A stretch of DNA of 64,000 nucleotides from Thiomicrospira sp. WB1 (GTDB lineage Bacteria; Pseudomonadota; Gammaproteobacteria; Thiomicrospirales; Thiomicrospiraceae), in NCBI RefSeq assembly GCF_001507535.1, contig NZ_LQBN01000004.1, forward strand, positions 124,001-188,000, written 5' to 3'. The notes under the pieces were generated by a model. The model did no database searches. It was not told the origin of the DNA and saw only the letters and a list, made by a program, of their open reading frames with translations. The translations under genes and the position numbers were made by a program. Positions 45,106 through 54,454 of this stretch are shown here, one piece after another; position 1 is the stretch's first letter; the number at the start of each line of letters is the position of its first letter.

Positions 45106-46457
45106 AAACCGCCAAAATCCTGGTCGTTGACGACGAAAAAGACATTCGCAACCTGATGCAGGAAATTCTCAGTGAGGAGAATTACGACGTCATCACCGCC
45201 GCCAACGGGCAGCAGGCAAAAACGGCCTGGCGCGACCAGGCCCCCGACCTGATTTTTCTCGACATCTGGATGCCCGACATCGACGGCATTACCCTGCTCA
45301 AAGGTTTGATTGACGAATCGCTGCTGGAGCACAGCCGAGTCGTCATGATGTCCGGGCACGGCACCATTGAAACAGCGATCGAAGCCACCCGACTGGGCGC
45401 ATACGACTTTCTGGAAAAACCTCTATCCCTGGCCAAGCTGTTAATTACTGCCGAACGTGCCCTGTCGGACCTGCGCTTACACACTGAAAACCGCCACCTC
45501 AAGCAAAAGCTGCCCGAACAAATTCTCCCCATCGGCAAAAGCAAACGCGTGGTGGAATTGCGTGACACCATCGAGCGCCTGGCCAAATACAGCATGCCTC
45601 TGCTGATTCAAGGGGAACCCGGCACCGGCAAACACCGCGTAGCCGAAGCCATTCATAAACTGGGCGATCGCCACAAAAAGGCGCTTTATGAAATTCACGG
45701 CGCCGACTTTGACGATCTGGAAAACGTGATTCTGGGCCAGCACCAGACCGGCACCACGCAACTGGGTGAACTGGTGCGCGCCGATGGCGGTACCTTAGTG
45801 GTCTCCAACGTCGACGCGCTCTCTGAGAATGGGCAGAATTTTCTGGCCCAGCTGGTGTTTGATCAAAGCTTTGTTCGGCCCGGCGACAACAAAAAAATCA
45901 GCATCAACCTGCGCCTGATCGCTTTGACCCAGGGCGGGCTGGACGATCTGGCCGCACAGGGGCTGTTTCGTGATGACTTGCTTCAGCGGTTGAAAGTCAT
46001 GCCGGTCGAAGTTCCGGCATTGCGCCAACACACCGAAGACATCCCCGACCTGATCGATTATTTTCTGGATTACTTTCTCACCCATGAAGGTCTGAACTAT
46101 CGTGAATTTGATGTGGCGGCGCAGAATGTGTTGCGCCAGTATGCCTGGCCAGGCAATTACCGGGAACTGCAGAACCTGATTCAACGGCTTCTGATTCTGG
46201 GCGAAGGCAAAATCACCGATGACGAAGTCAAACAGGCGCTGGAACAAAGCAAAACCGATCAGATGTCGGCCTGCAACGTGGACACGTCTGTGAACCTGAA
46301 AACCGCCAAAGAGCGATTTGAAGCCGCCTACCTCAGTCAATTGCTGCGCGAAACCGGCGGCAACGTCACCGAAACCGCCAAACGTTCCGGGGTGGAACGC
46401 ACCAATCTTTACCGCAAACTCAAAGCATTGAACATCGATCCCAAAGACCCGAAATAG
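45102..46457 (+). CDS. ntrX: NtrX-type response regulator with degenerate sigma-54 AAA+ domain
   Basis: A 451-residue regulator. The receiver has Asp54 (LIFLDIWMPD). The AAA+ domain (about 140-370) retains a Walker A-like GEPGTGKHR but lacks GAFTGA, reading LGQHQTGTTQ there, and Walker B is VVSNVD instead of LFLDEI. The C-terminal Fis-type helix-turn-helix is intact (GGNVTETAKRSGVERTNLYRKLK). Without GAFTGA it should not open sigma-54 promoters, so it probably acts as a DNA-binding repressor or sigma-70 activator. Overlaps ntrY by 4 bases. Confidence 0.88.
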   Translation: MKTAKILVVDDEKDIRNLMQEILSEENYDVITAANGQQAKTAWRDQAPDLIFLDIWMPDIDGITLLKGLIDESLLEHSRVVMMSGHGTIETAIEATRLGAYDFLEKPLSLAKLLITAERALSDLRLHTENRHLKQKLPEQILPIGKSKRVVELRDTIERLAKYSMPLLIQGEPGTGKHRVAEAIHKLGDRHKKALYEIHGADFDDLENVILGQHQTGTTQLGELVRADGGTLVVSNVDALSENGQNFLAQLVFDQSFVRPGDNKKISINLRLIALTQGGLDDLAAQGLFRDDLLQRLKVMPVEVPALRQHTEDIPDLIDYFLDYFLTHEGLNYREFDVAAQNVLRQYAWPGNYRELQNLIQRLLILGEGKITDDEVKQALEQSKTDQMSACNVDTSVNLKTAKERFEAAYLSQLLRETGGNVTETAKRSGVERTNLYRKLKALNIDPKDPK

Positions 46458-46535
46458 CGGACACAAGAAAGCGGTTATTTTCCCCAGCGTTTGGCGCTAC
46501 AATGGGGCCATGATTTCAAGCACGAAAACGAATTT

Positions 46536-47933
46536 ATGAATATTATCATTCTGGGTGCCGGTCAGGTCGGCAGCTCCCTGGCTGAACTGCTGGCCAAAGA
46601 AAACAACGATGTCACTGTAGTGGACCTTGACCGCACGCATCTGCAACGCCTTCAGGACCGCATCGACATTCGTACAGTGAACGGTCATGCTTCGAACCCG
46701 GACATTCTCAATCAAGCCGGTCTGGAAGAAGCCGACATGCTGATTGCCGCCACCCAGGTGGACGACACCAACATTGTGGCCTGCCAGCTGGCCCACATCA
46801 TGCACAAAACCCCGACCAAAATTGCCCGGGTGCGTTCATCCAGCTATCTGGACCACCCGGAACTGTTCGACCGCAACCTCAACACCAATGCCATTCCCAT
46901 CAATGTCCTGATCAGTCCCGAATCGTTGGTGAAAGATTACATTCTGCAACTGATCAGCTATCCGGGCTCTCTGCAGGTGGTGGATTTTGCCGAGGGCCGG
47001 GTGCGACTGGTCGCGATGCGCGCCTACTCCGGCGGCTTACTGGTGGGCAAAAAAATCCGTGAGATCAAACACTACCTGCCGGAAGGCGCACAAAACCGGG
47101 TGGTCGCCATTTATCGGCGCGATGAAGTGGTCATTCCTACCGGCAACGTCACCATTCAGGTGGGCGACGAAGTCTTCTTCCTGGCCGAACCCGACAGCAT
47201 TCCGTTGATTGTTCAGGAGCTGCGCCGCGACAAACTTCGCCCGTCGCGGAACATCATGATCGCCGGGGGCGGCAACATCGGCTTCAACCTGGCCAGAGAG
47301 CTGGAAAAACAGCACCAGGTCAAAATCGTCGACCACAATGTCACCCAGGCGCGTCAGATTTCCGAAAGCCTGGAAAACACCATCGTCATCAATGGCGATG
47401 TGTCGGATCGCAACCTATTGCTGGAAGAAAACATCGATGAAATCGACCTGTTTGTGGCGGTTACCAACTCGGATGAGGCCAACATCATCTCCGGGATGAT
47501 GGCCAAAAAGCTAGGGGTGCGTCGCGTGATTGCGCTGGTGAACAACCAATCCTATGTGGACCTGATTCACCTCAACAGCATTGACGTGGCCCTGTCGGCC
47601 GACCAGATCACCACCAGCCGCCTGCTGCATTACATGCGTCAGGCCGACACGGTCAAAGCCTTTACCTTGCGCCGCGGCGCGGCCGAAGCCATGGAAATCA
47701 TCGTTCACGGCAGTGAAAACAGCTCGGACCTGATCGGACGCAAAATCAGTGAGATCCGCTGGCCCATGGACATCACCATTGGCTGCATCATTCGAGACAA
47801 CGAGGTCAAATTCGCCCATCGTGACCTCACCATCGAAGCAGAAGACCATGTCATCCTGTTTTTGAATGACCGGACGCGTGCAGCGGAAGTCACCGAACGC
47901 TTCCTGCCGCGTGAAAAGAAAACCCTGTTTTAG
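46536..47933 (+). CDS. trkA: TrkA potassium-uptake regulatory subunit
   Basis: A 465-residue cytoplasmic protein with two RCK-N Rossmann modules (ILGAGQVGSSLAELLA near residue 4, IAGGGNIGFNLARELE near 233) and two RCK-C domains. It binds NAD(H)/ATP and gates the Trk channel. The ATG at 46536 starts the first Rossmann fold; an ATG-type codon 45 bases before gives no homology. A weak promoter (TTATTT, 17 bases, TACAAT at 46498) lies in the 78-base gap after ntrX. trkH follows. Confidence 0.93.
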   Translation: MNIIILGAGQVGSSLAELLAKENNDVTVVDLDRTHLQRLQDRIDIRTVNGHASNPDILNQAGLEEADMLIAATQVDDTNIVACQLAHIMHKTPTKIARVRSSSYLDHPELFDRNLNTNAIPINVLISPESLVKDYILQLISYPGSLQVVDFAEGRVRLVAMRAYSGGLLVGKKIREIKHYLPEGAQNRVVAIYRRDEVVIPTGNVTIQVGDEVFFLAEPDSIPLIVQELRRDKLRPSRNIMIAGGGNIGFNLARELEKQHQVKIVDHNVTQARQISESLENTIVINGDVSDRNLLLEENIDEIDLFVAVTNSDEANIISGMMAKKLGVRRVIALVNNQSYVDLIHLNSIDVALSADQITTSRLLHYMRQADTVKAFTLRRGAAEAMEIIVHGSENSSDLIGRKISEIRWPMDITIGCIIRDNEVKFAHRDLTIEAEDHVILFLNDRTRAAEVTERFLPREKKTLF

Positions 47934-47942
47934 GACGGCATT

Positions 47943-49394
47943 GTGCACACCCGCATTATTCTGAAAATTCTTGGCCTGTTACTGATGCTGTTCAGCATCA
48001 CCCTGATTCCGCCGATTGCCGTTTCTCTGATCTACAACGATGGCGGCACCTATGCCTTCACCTCGGCCTTTGTCTGGATGCTGATTGTGGGGACGCTGCT
48101 CTGGTTTTTTACCCGCCACGAAACCCATGACCTCAAAATTCGCGACGGGTTCCTGATCGTGGTCATGTTCTGGACCGTACTGGGCATGGTCGGGGCCATC
48201 CCCCTGTACTTCGCCGCCGCCACGGACATTTCCATCACAGACGCCGTGTTCGAGTCTTTCTCCGGCCTGACCACCACCGGTGCCACCGTTCTGACCGGTC
48301 TGGATCAATTGCCTCGCGCCCTGCTCTGGTATCGCCAGCAGCTGCAATGGCTGGGTGGCTTGGGGATCATTGTGCTGGCCGTCGCCATTTTACCCATGCT
48401 CGGCATCGGGGGCATGCAGCTCTATCGCGCGGAAATGCCCGGGCCAATGAAAGACAACAAGCTGGCACCCCGCATCAGTGAAACCGCCAAAACCCTCTGG
48501 CTGATCTACCTCTGGCTGACCATTGCCTGTGCCACCGCTTACTGGCTGGGCGGCATGAGCTGGTTTGACGCCATCAGCCACAGCTTCAGTACCGTCGCCA
48601 TCGGCGGTTTTTCCACCCACGATGCCAGCATCGGCCACTTTGACAGCCTTGCCATTGAGCTGATCGCCATGACCTTCATGGTGCTGGCAGGCTTTAACTT
48701 CATTCTGCACTTTACCGCTTTCCGTCATCTCAGTGTCAAACCTTATTTCAACGACCCGGAAGCCAAGACCTATGTGGCGCTGCTGGTCGTCGGCATCCTG
48801 GTCGCCACCACCTACCTGACCATGCATCAGGTCTATCCCAGCTGGCAGGAAAGCCTGCGTTATGGCGCTTTTCAGGTCATTTCGATTGGCACCACCACCG
48901 GTTATGCCAATGCCGACTTCGCCAGTTGGCCCGCCTTTTTGCCCATGATGCTGATTATGATGAGTGTGGTCGGGGCCAGTGCCGGCTCGACGGGCGGCGG
49001 GATCAAAGTCATCCGCTTCGTTCTGCTGTTTAAGCAGGGCAGCCGCGAAATAAAAAGCCTGCTGCACCCCAATGCCCTGATTCCGGTCAAGCTCAACGGC
49101 AAAGCCATTCCTGAAAAAGTCATGATGGCGGTGTGGGGGTTTTTCTCCCTCTACATCGTGATTTTTGTGATGCTGATGCTGCTGTTGATGGCACTGGGCC
49201 TGGACATGGTCACGGCCTTTTCCTCGGTGACCGCGACCCTCAACAACCTTGGCCCGGGACTGGGTGAGGCCGCCGCCAATTTTCAAAGCCTCTCCGATCC
49301 GGTCAAGTGGGTGCTGACCTTCAGCATGGTGCTGGGTCGACTGGAAATCTTCACTCTCCTGATTCTGTTTACCGCGGCTTTCTGGAGGAAATGA
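47943..49394 (+). CDS. trkH: TrkH potassium channel subunit
   Basis: A 483-residue inner-membrane channel, with about ten transmembrane segments. The four selectivity-filter-type loops include SGLTTTGATVLTGL, TVAIGGFSTHD, GTTTGYANAD and SVTATLNNLGPGLG. GTG start, with AGGACGG upstream. With TrkA it forms the low-affinity K+ uptake system. It follows trkA by 9 bases. The methyltransferase gene begins one base after its stop codon, so both are on one message. Confidence 0.93.
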   Translation: MHTRIILKILGLLLMLFSITLIPPIAVSLIYNDGGTYAFTSAFVWMLIVGTLLWFFTRHETHDLKIRDGFLIVVMFWTVLGMVGAIPLYFAAATDISITDAVFESFSGLTTTGATVLTGLDQLPRALLWYRQQLQWLGGLGIIVLAVAILPMLGIGGMQLYRAEMPGPMKDNKLAPRISETAKTLWLIYLWLTIACATAYWLGGMSWFDAISHSFSTVAIGGFSTHDASIGHFDSLAIELIAMTFMVLAGFNFILHFTAFRHLSVKPYFNDPEAKTYVALLVVGILVATTYLTMHQVYPSWQESLRYGAFQVISIGTTTGYANADFASWPAFLPMMLIMMSVVGASAGSTGGGIKVIRFVLLFKQGSREIKSLLHPNALIPVKLNGKAIPEKVMMAVWGFFSLYIVIFVMLMLLLMALGLDMVTAFSSVTATLNNLGPGLGEAAANFQSLSDPVKWVLTFSMVLGRLEIFTLLILFTAAFWRK

Positions 49395-49395
49395 A

Positions 49396-50004
49396 ATGAG
49401 CGACTCTCACACTCCCTCCTCCTTGGCCGCCAAATGGGACCGGCATTACGCTGAGATCGATCCGGCCCGACCGGTTGCCGCCAGCTGGGTGCTGCAAAAC
49501 CATCTTGACCAACTTCCTTTCAAAGGCCAAGCGCTGGATCTGGCCTGCGGCCTTGGCGGTAATGCCCGTTTGCTGGCCCAGTGCGGGCTTCAGGTCGAGG
49601 CCTGGGACATCAGCGAGGTGGCGCTCAAACACCTCAACAATTGGGCCGCGGTGCATCGTCTGCCGATTCAAGTGAGCATCACCGACCTCAACCAGATGCT
49701 TCTGCCATTTGAACGCTTCGATGTGATCACGGTCAGCCATTATCTGGATCGAACCCTTTGGCCCCAGATCGTCCAGGCAGTGAAACCGGGCGGGCAACTC
49801 TGGGTCCAGACTTTTCTGGCACCGGTTCAGGCCAATGGCCCCCGTCATCCCGATTTTTACCTGCAACCCGGTGAGCTGCAAGCGCTGCCTGACCTGCCGG
49901 GCTGCACCGATCTCAGGCTGGAGCTGTACGGCCAGGGCTGGCTGGGCGAGATTGAACATCAAACTTACCAGGCCTGGTCGATTTACCAGCGCAAACGTCC
50001 CTGA
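49396..50004 (+). CDS. Class I methyltransferase, TehB-like
   Basis: A 202-residue SAM-dependent methyltransferase with DLACGLGGNARLLA as SAM site (about 48-61), EAWDISEVAL next and a Leu-rich ending. Family resembles TehB/UbiG-type small-molecule methyltransferases; the acceptor is not evident. The ATG follows the trkH stop directly. An exact palindrome copy occurs at the 3' end, read YQAW. Confidence 0.75.
   Translation: MSDSHTPSSLAAKWDRHYAEIDPARPVAASWVLQNHLDQLPFKGQALDLACGLGGNARLLAQCGLQVEAWDISEVALKHLNNWAAVHRLPIQVSITDLNQMLLPFERFDVITVSHYLDRTLWPQIVQAVKPGGQLWVQTFLAPVQANGPRHPDFYLQPGELQALPDLPGCTDLRLELYGQGWLGEIEHQTYQAWSIYQRKRP
49967..49978. repeat. ACCAGGCCTGGT palindrome, copy 6 (intragenic)
   Basis: Exact copy in the last 40 bases of the methyltransferase gene, read as Gln-Ala-Trp. 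It lies at the end of the gene run that began at def, 50 bases ahead of the SulP promoter. Confidence 0.85.
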
Positions 50005-50028
50005 TCGCGGCATTTAGCCGACTTTTAT

Positions 50029-50057
50029 TTGCGTTTCAAGCACTTATTCACTAGAAT
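50029..50057 (+). promoter_or_regulatory. Probable sigma-70 promoter of the SulP gene
   Basis: TTGCGT (50029-50034), 17 bases, TAGAAT (50052-50057), 43 bases before the ATG at 50100. Confidence 0.6.
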
Positions 50058-50099
50058 GCGCGCTTTATTGATTGGCCCCCGTATTCGATAAGGACTGTT

Positions 50100-51596
50100 A
50101 TGCTGTTATCCCAATCCAAAAAAGACTGGCTGGGCAATGTTCGCGGCGACCTGCTCGCCGGCATTGTTGTGGCGCTGGCATTGATTCCTGAAGCCATTGC
50201 CTTTTCCATCATCGCGGGCGTGGACCCCAAAGTCGGGTTGTATGCGTCGTTTGCCATCGCCGTGATCATTGCCATCGTCGGGGGCCGCCCGGGCATGATT
50301 TCGGCCGCCACCGCCGCCACCGCCCTGCTGATGGTCACACTGGTCAAAGAACACGGATTGGAATACCTCCTCGCCGCCAGCATTCTGGCCGGGGTGCTGC
50401 AAATCATCGCCGGCTACCTCAATCTGCAAAACCTGATCAGTTTCATCTCGCGCTCGGTGATGGTGGGCTTTCTCAACGCCCTGGCGATCCTGATTTTCAT
50501 GGCACAACTGCCCGAGCTGACGGACGTCACCTGGCATGTGTACGCCCTGACCGCGCTGGGGCTGGCGATCATTTACGGCTTCCCTTACATTCCCAAAATC
50601 GGCACCCTGCTGCCCTCACCGCTGGTCACCATCATCGTCATCACGCTGATCGCGGTCTTCATGGGACTGGACAATGTGCGCACCATCGGCGACATGGGTG
50701 AACTGCCGGACACTTTGCCGGTATTCCTGTTCCCGGACATCCCCCTGAATTTTGAGACGTTGTGGATCATTCTGCCCTATTCCATCGCCATTGCCATTGT
50801 GGGCTTGCTCGAATCCCTGATGACGGCTCAGGTGCTGGATGAAATGACCGACACCGACAGCGACAAATGCCGCGAAACCAAAGGCCAGGGCATTGCCAAC
50901 ATCGGCTCGGGCCTGATGGGCGGCATGGCCGGCTGTGCGATGATCGGTCAATCCATCATCAACGTCAAATCCGGAGGCCGCGGGCGTCTGTCCACCTTTT
51001 CCGCCGGGCTGTTTTTGCTGATCATGGTGGTGTTTGTGGCCGACTACCTCACCATTGTGCCCATGGCCGCTCTGGTCGCGGTCATGATCATGGTCTCGAT
51101 CGGGACCTTCAACTGGAACTCCATCGCTGAAATCAAAACCAACCCGCCCAGCGCGACCATCGTCATGCTGGCCACCGTCGGGGTCACCGTCTGGACGCAT
51201 AACCTGGCATTCGGCGTGATCACGGGGGTGGTGTTGGCGGCTCTGTTCATGGCCGGACGCCTGCGCCAATTCATGACCGTCCAGAGCAGCTTTGACGAGG
51301 CCACCGGTACGCGCACCTACACCGTGATCGGTCAGGTGTTTTTCAACTCCTCGGATAAGTTTATAAGTTATTTTGATTTTAAAGAGGCCGTGGACAAAGT
51401 TATCATCGACGTCCATCGCGCTCACTTCTGGGACATCAGCGCCATCTACGCGCTGGACAAGGTCGTCATCCGACTCAAACGCGAAGGCGCGGACGTGGAC
51501 ATCATTGGCCTGAACGAAGCCAGTGAAACCCTGGTGGACAAATACGCCGTGCACGACAAACCCGAACAAATCGAAAAAGTCATGGGAGGTCACTGA
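50100..51596 (+). CDS. SulP-family anion transporter with STAS domain
   Basis: A 498-residue inner-membrane transporter (SLC26 relative). The N-terminal part has ten or more transmembrane segments with [26 protein letters not shown] and [16 protein letters not shown], and the C-terminal STAS domain is at about 405-495 ([17 protein letters not shown]). SulP members carry sulfate or bicarbonate; in related sulfur-oxidising gammaproteobacteria some supply inorganic carbon. Substrate here is not decided by sequence. Its stop overlaps the start of a Usp gene (TGATG), so the pair is coupled. Confidence 0.87.
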   Translation: MLLSQSKKDWLGNVRGDLLAGIVVALALIPEAIAFSIIAGVDPKVGLYASFAIAVIIAIVGGRPGMISAATAATALLMVTLVKEHGLEYLLAASILAGVLQIIAGYLNLQNLISFISRSVMVGFLNALAILIFMAQLPELTDVTWHVYALTALGLAIIYGFPYIPKIGTLLPSPLVTIIVITLIAVFMGLDNVRTIGDMGELPDTLPVFLFPDIPLNFETLWIILPYSIAIAIVGLLESLMTAQVLDEMTDTDSDKCRETKGQGIANIGSGLMGGMAGCAMIGQSIINVKSGGRGRLSTFSAGLFLLIMVVFVADYLTIVPMAALVAVMIMVSIGTFNWNSIAEIKTNPPSATIVMLATVGVTVWTHNLAFGVITGVVLAALFMAGRLRQFMTVQSSFDEATGTRTYTVIGQVFFNSSDKFISYFDFKEAVDKVIIDVHRAHFWDISAIYALDKVVIRLKREGADVDIIGLNEASETLVDKYAVHDKPEQIEKVMGGH

Positions 51597-52462
51597 TGCA
51601 AGCCTTGGAACAAAAATGGGTGCTGTCCTGCATAGACGGCTCACACATCAGTGATGCCGTGGCCGATTATTCGGCCTGGATTGCCGGCAAAGTGAACTCA
51701 CCGCTGGAACTGGTGCACAGCATCGAACACTCCATGCTGTTGGAACACACCTCCCGTTCCGGCAACCTGACGCCCAACATGCGCGAGCACTTGTCCAAGA
51801 CACTGGCCGAAGACGAGCAGAAAGAGAGCAAAGCGCTGATCGCAGCGGGCAAGGAAATGCTGGAAAAAGCCAAGCAGCGGGTTGATGGCAGTGCGCTGAA
51901 AGAAGTCATCACCCGCCAGCGTCATGGCGGCGTGGCCGAGGCCATCAAAGACCTGGAAGACGAAATCCGGGTGCTGGTGATCGGCGTGCGCGGCGAGGAC
52001 CACGAACAGGACGAAACCCGGATTGGCGCCCAGATCGAAGAAACCATCCGCAGCCTGCACCGCCCGATTTTCATCGTCAATGGCGACTTCAAAGAACCCA
52101 AGTCACTGATGCTGGCCTATAACCGCTCCGAAGGGGCGGAAAAAGCCCTGCAGATGGTGGCCGAAAGCCCGCTTTACCGGGACATGGACGTGCATGTGGT
52201 CACCGCCAGCGACAAACCATCCGAGGCCAAAGCGTTGCTGGACAAAGCCGGCGACACCCTCAAAGCGGCAGGCTTTGACCCCACGCTGGCGCACTTGGAC
52301 GGGGACGCGCAACAGGCCTTGCTGGACTACCAGAACGAGCACGACCTCGACATGACGGTTATGGGCGCGTTCAATCACGGCAAACTGCGCAGCCTGTTTT
52401 TCGGCAGCTTTACCCTCAAGATGCTGGCGCACAACCGCAAGCCACTGCTGCTGATTCGCTAA
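51596..52462 (+). CDS. Tandem universal stress protein (UspA)
   Basis: A 288-residue cytoplasmic protein with two Usp domains (about 5-150 and 160-288). The C-terminal copy ends with the nucleotide-site pattern GAFNHGKLRSLFFGSFTLKML. Translational overlap with the transporter gene suggests a regulatory partner of SulP rather than a general stress factor. It is followed by a terminator-like 28-base palindrome. Confidence 0.85.
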   Translation: MQALEQKWVLSCIDGSHISDAVADYSAWIAGKVNSPLELVHSIEHSMLLEHTSRSGNLTPNMREHLSKTLAEDEQKESKALIAAGKEMLEKAKQRVDGSALKEVITRQRHGGVAEAIKDLEDEIRVLVIGVRGEDHEQDETRIGAQIEETIRSLHRPIFIVNGDFKEPKSLMLAYNRSEGAEKALQMVAESPLYRDMDVHVVTASDKPSEAKALLDKAGDTLKAAGFDPTLAHLDGDAQQALLDYQNEHDLDMTVMGAFNHGKLRSLFFGSFTLKMLAHNRKPLLLIR

Positions 52463-52487
52463 GCCCTCAGGCGACGTCCCAAAACCT

Positions 52488-52515
52488 AAAAAACCACCAG
52501 GCCTGGTGGTTTTTT
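52488..52515. terminator. Bidirectional terminator built on palindrome copy 7
   Basis: A perfect 28-base inverted symmetry; the core ACCAGGCCTGGT is at 52496-52507. Its RNA folds to a 12-bp stem with GGCC loop, entering a run of U on either strand. It is between the convergent Usp and acyltransferase genes. Confidence 0.85.
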
Positions 52516-52569
52516 TATGCCCGACTGTGAGCAAAACAGCCCCAAAATCATTGGGAGCTTGATTGGGAA

Positions 52570-53469
52570 TCATGATTGCGATTTGTAAGGATTGGCCACG
52601 CCCGCGGGCGGATGCTTGTAGCGTTTATAGCTCCACTGATACTGTGCGGGCGCGATCCGCACGCATTGTTCCACACCTTGGTTGAGCGCCGTGGCGGCCG
52701 CCTCCGCGTCCAGCGCAGCCACCTCCGTGGGCGCCGGCAGGATGTGAACCCGATACCCTTTTCCTATGGGCAAACGCTCTGCAAACGTGAAAAAAACCGG
52801 CGCACCTGACTTGGCCGCCAGCTTGGAGACCAACAGCATGGTCCGGGCCGGATACCCGAAAAACGGCGCATGCACACTGCCGCGCTTGCCAGGGTCCTGA
52901 TCCGGCAGAATGCCGATCATCTCATTGCGTTTAAGCGCTTCCCGCAATGCTTTGACCCCACTTCGGTCGGTCGGCACCAGACGCGCACCGCCGCGCTCAC
53001 GCACCCGTTGCATAAAGCTTTCCAAAGCTGCCAAATTGGGCGGACGATACAGGCTGGTCATGGGGTAATGGGCGGCCCAGTAATAGCCCATCATTTCCCA
53101 GGCGCCCAAGTGTGGGGACAGCACAATCACACCCTTTTTTTCGGCCAGGGCCTGTTCAATCTGCGCCCCTCCCTCGACCGCTTGCACCAGTGCCAAGGTG
53201 CGCGACCGGGACCAGAACCACAAGGCACCCAACTCGGTCACGGTTTGACCCAATGCCAGCAAGCTCTGCTTTAGCAATGCCTGCCGGGCTTGTGGAGAGT
53301 GATCCGGGAACGCGGTGGCCAGATTGATGCGTGACACCCGTTTGACCGAATTGGGCGTCCACCAGAGCAGATACCCCAATCCAGCGCCCAGCGCATGATT
53401 CACCCGCAGGGGCAGCCAGGAAAGCCCGCGCAACAGGGCCTGAATCAAAAAGGCCTGCAACGCTTTCAT
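52570..53469 (-). CDS. LpxL/HtrB-family lysophospholipid or lipid A acyltransferase
   Basis: A 299-residue membrane-associated acyltransferase. The HX4[DE] catalytic pair is HLGAWE (about residue 125), with SLYRPPNLAALE and ILPDQDPGKRGSV as later family blocks. It probably adds a secondary acyl chain to lipid A; family members with other acceptors exist. The start overlaps the ttcA stop by 4 bases, so it is cotranscribed with ttcA. Confidence 0.85.
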   Translation of the reverse strand: MKALQAFLIQALLRGLSWLPLRVNHALGAGLGYLLWWTPNSVKRVSRINLATAFPDHSPQARQALLKQSLLALGQTVTELGALWFWSRSRTLALVQAVEGGAQIEQALAEKKGVIVLSPHLGAWEMMGYYWAAHYPMTSLYRPPNLAALESFMQRVRERGGARLVPTDRSGVKALREALKRNEMIGILPDQDPGKRGSVHAPFFGYPARTMLLVSKLAAKSGAPVFFTFAERLPIGKGYRVHILPAPTEVAALDAEAAATALNQGVEQCVRIAPAQYQWSYKRYKHPPAGVANPYKSQS

Positions 53470-54272
53470 GCGCCAGCGGCCTGGTTTTTTTGATTCAGTT
53501 GGGCCTCACCGCCGTGGTTGTCATCGGCAATCAGCGGTTGCATCGCCCGCCATAAATTGGCGTAAAGGTGCTTATTGTGCTGCTCTTCGCTCAACAACAG
53601 CTGTTTCATGCGCTCGCGTTCCTGCGGTTTGGCATAACAGGCCGGACAGTTGTCCTGAATCACGGGCAATCCCGCCGTTTCAGCAAAATCGCGGCACTGA
53701 TTTTCCCGCACGCGCACCAAGGGTCGAATGATGCGGATGTCTTCGTCGTTGTTCAGATAATGCGCTTTCATAGTCCGCAACTCCCCGGCGTTAAACGCTG
53801 ACATCATCAGACTTTCTGCCAGATCATCCAGATGCTGAGCCAGCGCCAGCACGTTGTAACCCTCACGCCGACAGACGGTGTAAAGTTTGCCCCGTTTCTG
53901 ACGGGCGCAGAAACTGCAGAACGAATTGCCTTTCATATACTGGTCGGCCAGGGCCACCATGTCCTCGGCCTCATAAAAAAACGGCACGCCCAATTCGACC
54001 AGCCAGTCTTTCAACGGTGTGGGATCAAACCCCGGAATTTCCGGATCGATGGTGCAGGCGGCCAGCTCGAACTTGACCGGAGAGTGGCGTTGCAGATGGC
54101 GCAGCACCATCAACAGCGTCAGGGAATCTTTGCCCCCGGACAGGCCCAGCAAAATGCGGTCGCCATCACGAATCATGCCGTACTGAGCCAGCGCCCGCCC
54201 CACGGGTTTTAAAATCGCCTTGGGCGGGCGGTATTCGCTGGGCAAGGGTTTGATCGGCGCATCGAACGACAT
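53466..54272 (-). CDS. ttcA: tRNA 2-thiocytidine(32) synthetase TtcA
   Basis: A 268-residue PP-loop enzyme. It has the ATP site LLGLSGGKDSLTLL and the Cys pairs CSFCARQKRG and CPACYAKPQE that hold the iron-sulfur cluster. It thiolates C32 of some tRNAs. Monocistronic start region with no visible conserved operator. Confidence 0.93.
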   Translation of the reverse strand: MSFDAPIKPLPSEYRPPKAILKPVGRALAQYGMIRDGDRILLGLSGGKDSLTLLMVLRHLQRHSPVKFELAACTIDPEIPGFDPTPLKDWLVELGVPFFYEAEDMVALADQYMKGNSFCSFCARQKRGKLYTVCRREGYNVLALAQHLDDLAESLMMSAFNAGELRTMKAHYLNNDEDIRIIRPLVRVRENQCRDFAETAGLPVIQDNCPACYAKPQERERMKQLLLSEEQHNKHLYANLWRAMQPLIADDNHGGEAQLNQKNQAAGA

Positions 54273-54454
54273 GAATATTCTCTAAGCTTGATTGAAAGGG
54301 GTATTTTACACCTTCGTGTGCCCTTTATCACCCGTCTGCCTTGTGCGCTCATACATCGATGATGCCTTACTGAAACCTCGAAACCATAGACTGAAACCTT
54401 TACATGAATAGGAATTTTGCTTATCATGAGGTGCCTTTTCAATGCCGATTTTTT

